Source: an uncultured Moheibacter sp. (lineage in GTDB: Bacteria > Bacteroidota > Bacteroidia > Flavobacteriales > Weeksellaceae). From it: a stretch of 12,045 bases of DNA. Positions within the stretch are counted from its first letter, which is position 1; each line of letters starts with the position of its first letter. The stretch spans positions 1-12,045 of the forward strand of contig CALLXZ010000381.1 of assembly GCA_937875605.1 (NCBI GenBank), read 5' to 3'. The notes under the pieces are model-generated. The model did no database searches. It saw only the letters and a program-made list of their open reading frames with translations, and was not told the origin of the DNA. The position numbers and the translations under genes were made by a program. This document shows positions 6,127 to 12,045 of this stretch, piece after piece.

Positions 6127-8883
6127 ATGAACGAAATATTTCTATGGATTCCGGTGGTTTTATCTATTGTCGGATTAATCTTTATGGCGATCAAAAGAAG
6201 TTGGGTTTTAAAACAAGATGCCGGAGATGGTAAAATGAAAGAAATTTCAGATTATATCTACGAAGGTGCATTGGCGTTTTTAAAAGCCGAATACCGATTG
6301 CTTACCTTTTTTGTCATCGGTGCAAGTATCGTATTGGCTGGAATTTCTTTTATAGTTCCTACCACACATATTTTAATCGTAGTAGCCTTTATTTTCGGAG
6401 CGTTTTTCTCTGCATTGGCAGGAAATATGGGGATGAAAATCGCTACTAAAACAAATGTCAGAACGACTCAAGCAGCCCGTACGAGTTTACCACAAGCTTT
6501 GAAAGTTTCTTTCGGAGGTGGAACCGTTATGGGATTAGGTGTTGCCGGTTTGGCAGTTTTAGGTTTGACTACTTTCTTTATCATTTTATACAAAGTATTT
6601 ATGAATGGTTCTTGGACTTCTACAGAGGACATGACCATCATTCTTGAAACACTGGCTGGATTCTCTTTAGGAGCGGAATCTATTGCGCTTTTCGCTCGCG
6701 TGGGTGGAGGTATTTATACCAAAGCAGCGGATGTTGGAGCCGATTTAGTTGGAAAAGTAGAAGCAGGAATTCCGGAAGATGATCCAAGAAACCCTGCAAC
6801 AATTGCTGATAATGTGGGTGATAATGTAGGTGATGTTGCCGGAATGGGTGCGGATTTATTTGGTTCGTATGTGGCAACGGTTTTAGCTGCAATGGTTTTG
6901 GGTAACTATGTGATCAAAGACATGGGCGGAAACATTGTGAGTGAAGGATTCGGTGGAATTGGACCGATTTTATTACCAGTCGCAATTGCCGGATTTGGAA
7001 TTTTATTCTCCATCATCGGAACAATGTTGGTGAGAATTAAAGATAATAACGCAAAAGAAAAACAAGTACAAGGTGCATTGAATATTGGAAACTGGGTTTC
7101 AATTATTTTAACTGCAATTGCGTGTTTTGCTTTGGTAAAATATATGTTGCCGGAAACCATGAAAATGGAATTCTTCGGTGAAGGTATAAAAGAGATTACT
7201 TCTCTGAGAGTATTCTACGCAACAATTGTCGGATTGGTTGTAGGTGGCGTAATTTCTTCGGTAACCGAATACTATACCGGACTGGGAACAAAACCGGTTT
7301 TATCAATCGTAAAAAAATCAAGTACAGGAGCAGGAACCAACGTGATTGCTGGTTTGGCAACAGGGATGATCTCAACTTTCCCAACCGTATTATTATTCGC
7401 TGCCGCAATTTGGGCTTCGTATGCATTTGCAGGATTTTATGGCGTTGCTTTGGCGGCTTCGGCGATGATGGCAACAACCGCAATGCAATTGGCAATCGAT
7501 GCATTCGGACCAATTTCTGACAATGCAGGTGGAATTGCTGAAATGAGCGAATTACCAAAAGAAGTTCGTCAAAGAACCGATATTTTAGATTCTGTGGGTA
7601 ATACAACCGCTGCAACCGGAAAAGGATTTGCGATTGCTTCGGCTGCGTTAACTTCTTTGGCATTATTTGCAGCGTATGTTACGTTTACAGGAATTGACGG
7701 AATCAATATTTTCAAAGCGCCTGTATTGGCGATGTTATTTATCGGAGGAATGGTTCCGGTTGTTTTCTCCGCTTTAGCGATGAATTCTGTTGGAAAAGCA
7801 GCAATGGATATGGTGTACGAAGTTCGTCGCCAGTTCAAAGAAATTCCGGGAATTATGGAAGGAAAAGCAAAGCCTGAATACGGAAAGTGCGTTGAAATTT
7901 CTACAAAAGCAGCATTACGTGAAATGATGTTGCCGGGAGTTTTAACAATTGGATTTCCTATTGCAATTGTATTGGTTGGTAAACTTATTTATCCTGAAAG
8001 CAATCAGTTAATCGCCGAAATGTTGGGTGGATATATGGCAGGAGTTACTGTTTCGGGCGTTCTTTGGGCTGTTTTCCAAAACAATGCCGGAGGAGCTTGG
8101 GACAACGCCAAAAAATCATTTGAAGCAGGAGTTGAAATCAACGGTGAAATGACTTACAAAGGTTCGGATGCGCACAAAGCAGCCGTAACTGGAGACACAG
8201 TCGGAGATCCTTTCAAAGACACTTCTGGACCATCAATGAATATTTTGATCAAATTAACTTGTTTGGTTGGATTGGTTATCGCTCCGATTTTAGGTGGACA
8301 CGGATCTTCAGACGCAATGGTAACAAACGGAATTTCAAATACAGATGGAAATTCTAAAGCGGATGGTTTATCAATTGACGCAGACGGCAACTTTATTTAT
8401 GAAGTGGGAGAAAGCAAAACCATCGATTTACCTTCAGGTAAAACATTAAATGTAGGATTTAAGTCTTCCGAATTTAAAATCTTTCGCACATTAGACAATC
8501 CTCGAATTTTGGAACATGGTTCAAGAGATAAAAAGGTAGGATGGGTAAGTTTGGACAGAGTTTATTTTAAAACCGGTTCTGCTCAATTATTACCTTCTTC
8601 TGAGGAACAATTGAAAAATATTGCGACTTTATTGCAAGAATATCCAAATGCAAAAATCAAAATCGGTGGTTATACAGATAACATCGGAGCAGAAGAAATA
8701 AATTTGAAGATTTCAACGGAACGCTCCAATACGGTCAAAAATTCATTGACGAAATTAGGGGTGGACGAGAGCAGAATGCAGTCGGAAGGTTACGGAGCAC
8801 AGCATTTTGTCTGTGAAGCAAATGATACGAACATTTGTAAGGCGAAAAACCGAAGAGTGGACATTAAAGTTATTTCGAATTAA
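6127..8883 (+). CDS. hppA: Membrane-bound ion-pumping pyrophosphatase fused to a C-terminal OmpA-like peptidoglycan-binding module
   Basis: A 918-residue protein, far longer than the roughly 670-770 usual for the family. Residues 1-725 are a full membrane pyrophosphatase that couples PPi hydrolysis to H+ or Na+ export: multiple helices, Lys210, [19 protein letters not shown] (218-236; Asp228/232/236), SDNAGG (464-469), [10 protein letters not shown] (491-500) and [12 protein letters not shown] (688-699). Ala495 in GNTTAA is the residue type of K+-dependent enzymes. Helix 5 carries Glu184 (LGAESIAL), while the glutamate expected in helix 6 is absent ([11 protein letters not shown]). After the last helix (704-723) and a 30-residue Gly/Ser/Asp-rich linker, residues about 755-918 form an OmpA-family module: a beta-rich lead-in, VYFKTGSA (812-819), GYTDN (848-852), Arg866 and NRRVDI (908-913). 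Positive residues after helix 1 and the cytoplasmic catalytic loop before the last helix place both termini in the periplasm, where OmpA domains bind the cell wall. Own promoter and terminator; the fusion is continuous in frame. Confidence 0.5.
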   Translation: MNEIFLWIPVVLSIVGLIFMAIKRSWVLKQDAGDGKMKEISDYIYEGALAFLKAEYRLLTFFVIGASIVLAGISFIVPTTHILIVVAFIFGAFFSALAGNMGMKIATKTNVRTTQAARTSLPQALKVSFGGGTVMGLGVAGLAVLGLTTFFIILYKVFMNGSWTSTEDMTIILETLAGFSLGAESIALFARVGGGIYTKAADVGADLVGKVEAGIPEDDPRNPATIADNVGDNVGDVAGMGADLFGSYVATVLAAMVLGNYVIKDMGGNIVSEGFGGIGPILLPVAIAGFGILFSIIGTMLVRIKDNNAKEKQVQGALNIGNWVSIILTAIACFALVKYMLPETMKMEFFGEGIKEITSLRVFYATIVGLVVGGVISSVTEYYTGLGTKPVLSIVKKSSTGAGTNVIAGLATGMISTFPTVLLFAAAIWASYAFAGFYGVALAASAMMATTAMQLAIDAFGPISDNAGGIAEMSELPKEVRQRTDILDSVGNTTAATGKGFAIASAALTSLALFAAYVTFTGIDGINIFKAPVLAMLFIGGMVPVVFSALAMNSVGKAAMDMVYEVRRQFKEIPGIMEGKAKPEYGKCVEISTKAALREMMLPGVLTIGFPIAIVLVGKLIYPESNQLIAEMLGGYMAGVTVSGVLWAVFQNNAGGAWDNAKKSFEAGVEINGEMTYKGSDAHKAAVTGDTVGDPFKDTSGPSMNILIKLTCLVGLVIAPILGGHGSSDAMVTNGISNTDGNSKADGLSIDADGNFIYEVGESKTIDLPSGKTLNVGFKSSEFKIFRTLDNPRILEHGSRDKKVGWVSLDRVYFKTGSAQLLPSSEEQLKNIATLLQEYPNAKIKIGGYTDNIGAEEINLKISTERSNTVKNSLTKLGVDESRMQSEGYGAQHFVCEANDTNICKAKNRRVDIKVISN

Positions 8884-8904
8884 TTGAAAAATAAATCATA
8901 ATCG

Positions 8905-8934
8905 AAAAGCAGTCCAACCAAGGGCTGCTTTTTT
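8905..8934 (+). terminator. Intrinsic terminator after the pyrophosphatase gene
   Basis: AAAAGCAGTCC (8905-8915), a 6-base loop AACCAA, and GGGCTGCTTTT (8922-8932) form an 11-bp stem with one T-G pair. The T-run spans 8929-8934. It starts 21 bases past the stop codon and should separate the pyrophosphatase from the transporter. Confidence 0.5.
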
Positions 8935-8996
8935 CGTTATAAGAATTACTAAACTAAATTGAAAAATACGAATTTCGAACTTCGTAACACGAATTC

Positions 8997-10217
8997 ATGA
9001 AACTGATTAAAATTTACATAGAATCATTTAAAGGACTTTCAACAGAAAGTTGGATGTTGGCGGTGGTGATGCTGATCAACCGCTCCGGCTCTATGGTATT
9101 GCCTTTTTTGGGCGTTTATATGACCGATCATTTGGGATTCAGTTTAAGAAATGCGGGATTGGTTTTGAGTTTTTTCGGGATCGGGTCGGTAGTAGGTTCC
9201 TGGCTGGGCGGAATGATTACCGATAAAATCGGGGAATTCAAAGTTCAGTCCGTGAGCTTATTGCTCAGCGTTCCGCTTTTTTGCATGATTCCATTGTTTA
9301 AAACCGAAATAGGATTGGCCTTTATTATATTTTTACAAAGTACGGTAAGTGAAGCTTTTCGTCCCGCTAATTCAGTCGCCATCACTAAATACGCTAAAAA
9401 AGGAAACATCACACGGTCTTTTTCTCTGAACCGAATGGCGGTCAATTTGGGGTTTTCTATTGGTCCGGCTTTAGGCGGAATTTTATCAGCTATCTCTTAT
9501 AATTTTCTGTTCTTTTCCAATGCATTTGCGGCTCTTTGTGCAGGAATTACTTACATCTGGTTTTTCCGGAATAGAAAACATAGGAACGAAGAAAATTTGG
9601 TTACAGATGAAAATCAAACCTCTATTTCACCTTACAGAGACTTAAAGTTCTTACTATTTGCTGGACTATGTTTGATTTTCTCGATTTGTTTCTTTCAGAT
9701 TCTCAATACTTTGACCATTTTTTACAAACAAGAGGCTCATCTTTCCCAACAAACCATCGGCTATATTTTGGGTTACAGCGGATTGATAATTGTGATTTTG
9801 GAAATGCTATTTGTACAAATAGCCGAACGCCGATTCAAATTGCGTTTTACGCTTTTCATTGGAACTTTTCTTTGTGGAGTTTCCTTTGCAATGCTTGGAT
9901 TTGATCACGGATTATTGTTTTTATTTGTATCCATGACGATTTTATGCATCGGCGAAATCTGGACTTTACCCTTTATGGCGACCATTACTGCCCTTCGATC
10001 AGGGTCGAATAATAAAGGAGCGTATATGGGTTTATTGGGAATTGGATTTTCACTCGCATTTATCATCACACCATCTTTGGGAACGTTCATTGCTCAGAAA
10101 TTTGGATTTAGCGTTTTGTGGATAGGGACAGGAATTCTGTTGACCTTGGCGGCAATTGGATTTTATTTAATCATTCCATCGATGTTGGGTGAAAAGGAAG
10201 ATGAATCAGATTTTTAA
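8997..10217 (+). CDS. Major facilitator superfamily (MFS) exporter, DHA1-like
   Basis: A 406-residue protein with about 12 hydrophobic helices split by a charged loop at roughly 190-214 (RNRKHRNEEN and following), the standard MFS layout. Motif A is present between helices 2 and 3 as GGMITDKIGEFK (71-82; Asp76, Gly79). An antiporter-type motif C occurs in helix 5 as NLGFSIGPALGG (150-161; GP at 156-157). These point to a proton-coupled exporter of the drug:H+ antiporter type, similar in layout to MdtH-like proteins. The substrate is unknown; sugar or metabolite export is also possible. The N-terminus has a short amphipathic lead (KLIKIYIESFKG) before helix 1, and ATG 8997 fits it without a ribosome binding site. 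It lies downstream of a terminator, and no convincing promoter box was found in 8936-8996, so some read-through from the pyrophosphatase is possible. No regulator gene adjoins it. Confidence 0.5.
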   Translation: MKLIKIYIESFKGLSTESWMLAVVMLINRSGSMVLPFLGVYMTDHLGFSLRNAGLVLSFFGIGSVVGSWLGGMITDKIGEFKVQSVSLLLSVPLFCMIPLFKTEIGLAFIIFLQSTVSEAFRPANSVAITKYAKKGNITRSFSLNRMAVNLGFSIGPALGGILSAISYNFLFFSNAFAALCAGITYIWFFRNRKHRNEENLVTDENQTSISPYRDLKFLLFAGLCLIFSICFFQILNTLTIFYKQEAHLSQQTIGYILGYSGLIIVILEMLFVQIAERRFKLRFTLFIGTFLCGVSFAMLGFDHGLLFLFVSMTILCIGEIWTLPFMATITALRSGSNNKGAYMGLLGIGFSLAFIITPSLGTFIAQKFGFSVLWIGTGILLTLAAIGFYLIIPSMLGEKEDESDF

Positions 10218-10262
10218 GCGGAATGATAAAACTTCTTCCTGTTTTAAAAAACCAAATTTTTA

Positions 10263-10270
10263 TACATTTA
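10263..10270 (+). promoter_or_regulatory. Weak candidate -7 box (TACATTTA) for the phosphorylase gene
   Basis: TACATTTA differs from TAnnTTTG at the last base only and ends 36 bases before the ATG at 10307. No clear TTTG stands at the expected upstream distance. It is the best promoter-like string in the 89-bp gap after the transporter, which holds no clear terminator, so co-transcription with the MFS gene is also possible. Confidence 0.5.
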
Positions 10271-10306
10271 CGGCTTTAATAACCTAAATCTTTTAATTCA
10301 AAAGAA

Positions 10307-11965
10307 ATGAATTTTAGAAATTATACGATTCCATTTGAAATCAACTCAGAATATTCTCAATCAGCTGCTTATTTTTCAATGGAATTTGCCATTGATCAAT
10401 CTTTGAAAATATATAGTGGAGGTTTGGGGTTTCTGGCGGGATCACACATGCGAAGCGCTTATACATTGAAACAAAACTTGGTTGGAATCGGTATTTTGTG
10501 GAAATACGGCTATTATGATCAAAGCCGAAATCAAGATCAGACTTTGCAACCCAATTGGGTAGAAAAAAACTACAATTTTTTAGAAGATACGGGAATTAAA
10601 TTTCAGATAGAAGTAGACAGTCATCCGATTTGGGTAAAAGCTTTTTACCTGAATCCTCAAACCTTTGGGACGGCTCCCATGTTTTTTCTTTCGACTGATT
10701 TGCCTGAAAATGATTTTTTAGCGCAATCCATTTCGCATCGATTATATGATTCCAATACCGCAACCAAAGTTGCACAATATATTTTATTGGGAAAAGGCGG
10801 TGCTAAATTATTGGACGAATTAAACTTCGAACGAAATATCTACCATCTAAACGAAGCACACGGACTTCCGGCAGCTTTTTATTTGATGAATAAATTTAAG
10901 AATGTAAACGAAGTAAAAAAACGTTTGGTTTTTACCACGCACACGCCAGAAGAGGCTGGAAATGAGAAACATGATTTTGAATTATGTTATAAAATGTCTT
11001 ATTTCTCCGGACTGAACAAAGACGAAATTTCGGTCGCTACCGGGTTGAAAACAGACGAACCGTTTAATCATTCCTTGGCTGCATTGCGATTGTCGAAAAT
11101 TGCAAATGGCGTTTCCAAATTACATGGAGAAGTTGCAAGAAAAATGTGGGGTAAATACGATGGAATTTGCGAAATCAAATCCATTACCAATTCACAGGAT
11201 TTCCTTTATTGGGCAGACAAAGAATTGTACAAATTCGCAGACGAAAAAGACCACGTCAATTTTGACGGACGCAAAAAATACATCAAAAGCCAGGCATTTA
11301 AAACCGTAGCCGATCAAACCGGAAAATGGTTTGATCCAAATGTTTTCACGATGGTTTGGGCAAGGCGTTTTGCAGGTTATAAACGAGCCGATTTTTTATT
11401 GAATGATATGAATCGTTTTAACCAATTATTATACAATTCCAAATACCCTGTTCAATTGATTTGGGCAGGAAAACCCTATCCATTGGATCATTCGGCAATT
11501 GACATTTTTAACAAATTAGTATACGAAAGTAAAAAACATGGAAACATGGCCGTTTTAATCGGTTATGAATTGGAGTTAAGTCATCAGTTAAAAGCGGCGT
11601 CCGATGTTTGGTTAAATAATCCGCGTGTGCCGAGAGAAGCTTCCGGAACCAGCGGAATGACCGCAGCGATGAATGGCGGAATTAATTTCTCGACCGATGA
11701 TGGCTGGATTCCTGAATTTGCCAAGAATGGTGAAAATGCCTTTGTCATTCCACAAGTGGATTATGAAAATTTAAGCATCGAACAACAAGACCTGCAGGAT
11801 TTAGATCATTTGTATAATATTTTGGAAAATCAAATTCTTCCGACTTTCTATGAAAACCCTGACAAATGGCGTGAAATCACCCAAAACGGAATGAATGATG
11901 TCCGAGCTGAATTTAACAGCGACCGTATGGCAGATGAATATTATCAAATTCTTTACAATCACTAA
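10307..11965 (+). CDS. glgP: Alpha-glucan phosphorylase homologue (glycogen/maltodextrin phosphorylase family), apparent PLP-lysine replaced
   Basis: A 552-residue soluble GT35-type protein, much shorter than the roughly 800-850 residues of animal or E. coli glycogen phosphorylase but in the range of short 'alpha-glucan family' phosphorylases. Visible landmarks are YFSMEFAID (22-30), GGLGFLAG (38-45), LNEAHG (181-186), THTPEEAGNEKHDF (211-224), ARRFAGYKR (352-360, equivalent to the phosphate-site Lys-Arg block), LIWAGKPYP (384-392) and REASGTSGMTAAMNGG (443-458). In known phosphorylases the last motif reads GTSGMK or GTGNMK, its lysine holding the pyridoxal phosphate; here Thr452 stands in that place. 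The fold is therefore clear, but phosphorolysis of glycogen to glucose 1-phosphate is less certain. A glycosyltransferase, an enzyme holding PLP differently, or a regulatory homologue are alternatives. No glgA, glgB or glgC lies in the window. ATG 10307 directly precedes conserved N-terminal sequence, and a strong terminator follows. Confidence 0.5.
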   Translation: MNFRNYTIPFEINSEYSQSAAYFSMEFAIDQSLKIYSGGLGFLAGSHMRSAYTLKQNLVGIGILWKYGYYDQSRNQDQTLQPNWVEKNYNFLEDTGIKFQIEVDSHPIWVKAFYLNPQTFGTAPMFFLSTDLPENDFLAQSISHRLYDSNTATKVAQYILLGKGGAKLLDELNFERNIYHLNEAHGLPAAFYLMNKFKNVNEVKKRLVFTTHTPEEAGNEKHDFELCYKMSYFSGLNKDEISVATGLKTDEPFNHSLAALRLSKIANGVSKLHGEVARKMWGKYDGICEIKSITNSQDFLYWADKELYKFADEKDHVNFDGRKKYIKSQAFKTVADQTGKWFDPNVFTMVWARRFAGYKRADFLLNDMNRFNQLLYNSKYPVQLIWAGKPYPLDHSAIDIFNKLVYESKKHGNMAVLIGYELELSHQLKAASDVWLNNPRVPREASGTSGMTAAMNGGINFSTDDGWIPEFAKNGENAFVIPQVDYENLSIEQQDLQDLDHLYNILENQILPTFYENPDKWREITQNGMNDVRAEFNSDRMADEYYQILYNH

Positions 11966-12009
11966 AGAAAAGTATTTCAATTATTTAGAAATTAGTTAAG
12001 AATTCTCTA

Positions 12010-12045
12010 AACCTCACAGGAATGAAAAACCTGTGAGGTTTTTTT
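12010..12045 (+). terminator. Strong intrinsic terminator after the phosphorylase gene
   Basis: AACCTCACAGG (12010-12020), a 9-base A-rich loop, and CCTGTGAGGTT (12030-12040) form a perfect 11-bp stem followed by T residues to the window edge. Because the loop is flanked by A's on one side and T's on the other only at the stem base, it is strongest in the plus direction. Confidence 0.5.

Noticed and set aside
7196..7663. 155-residue open frame on the minus strand inside the pyrophosphatase gene
   Set aside because: Its composition is Leu/Arg/Pro/Gln-rich with no recognisable domain, and it lies fully inside a conserved gene. It and the other antisense frames in 6680-8390 are by-products of that gene's codon use.
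10227..10246. Possible hairpin TAAAAC-loop-GTTTTA after the MFS gene
   Set aside because: The stem is 6 bp and nearly all A-T with no T-run after it, so it is too weak to call a terminator.
1..12045. CRISPR array, phage defence genes, transposon ends or tRNA-associated integration
   Set aside because: I saw no regularly spaced repeats, no transposase or integrase motifs and no tRNA. Base composition is similar across genes, so nothing suggests a mobile island.

Overview
The window looks like a piece of a Flavobacteriia (Bacteroidota) chromosome. The DNA is AT-rich, genes are packed with short AT-rich gaps, and start codons lack Shine-Dalgarno sequences. Exact TAnnTTTG (-7 type) boxes occur upstream of genes, and the protein families are typical of this group: an MMPL/acyltransferase/methyltransferase fusion, a flavobacterial-type membrane pyrophosphatase, and an OmpA module of Bacteroidota style. 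The genus cannot be fixed from sequence alone. No rRNA, tRNA, CRISPR, insertion sequence, integrase or attachment site was seen, and no stretch over 300 bases lacks a gene.

Left third (1-4821, minus strand): the start of a leftward operon. Its first gene is a 1220-residue protein that joins an MMPL/RND-type lipid exporter, a PlsC-type acyltransferase and a short SAM-methyltransferase-like tail. It overlaps by 17 bp a phytoene-desaturase-like FAD oxidoreductase that runs off the left edge. This pairing resembles flexirubin / aryl-polyene-dialkylresorcinol pigment loci, where such proteins would make, esterify and export a polyene lipid. That pathway assignment is inferred, because the ketosynthase genes that would prove it would lie outside the window.

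Middle (4822-8935): a 212-bp divergent gap holding an inverted repeat and candidate promoter boxes, a stand-alone Gfo/Idh/MocA dehydrogenase with its own terminator, and then a 918-residue ion-pumping membrane pyrophosphatase. The pyrophosphatase carries a complete OmpA-like peptidoglycan-binding module fused at its C-terminus. This fusion is the most striking item here: the enzyme's C-terminus is expected to be periplasmic, so the pump could be tethered to the cell wall. The gene has a candidate promoter and a clear terminator.

Right third (8936-12045): a 12-helix MFS exporter, then a 552-residue alpha-glucan phosphorylase homologue in which the expected PLP-binding lysine appears to be threonine. 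A strong intrinsic terminator closes the window. The genes right of 4822 are all on the plus strand, but they look like separate transcription units and not one pathway.
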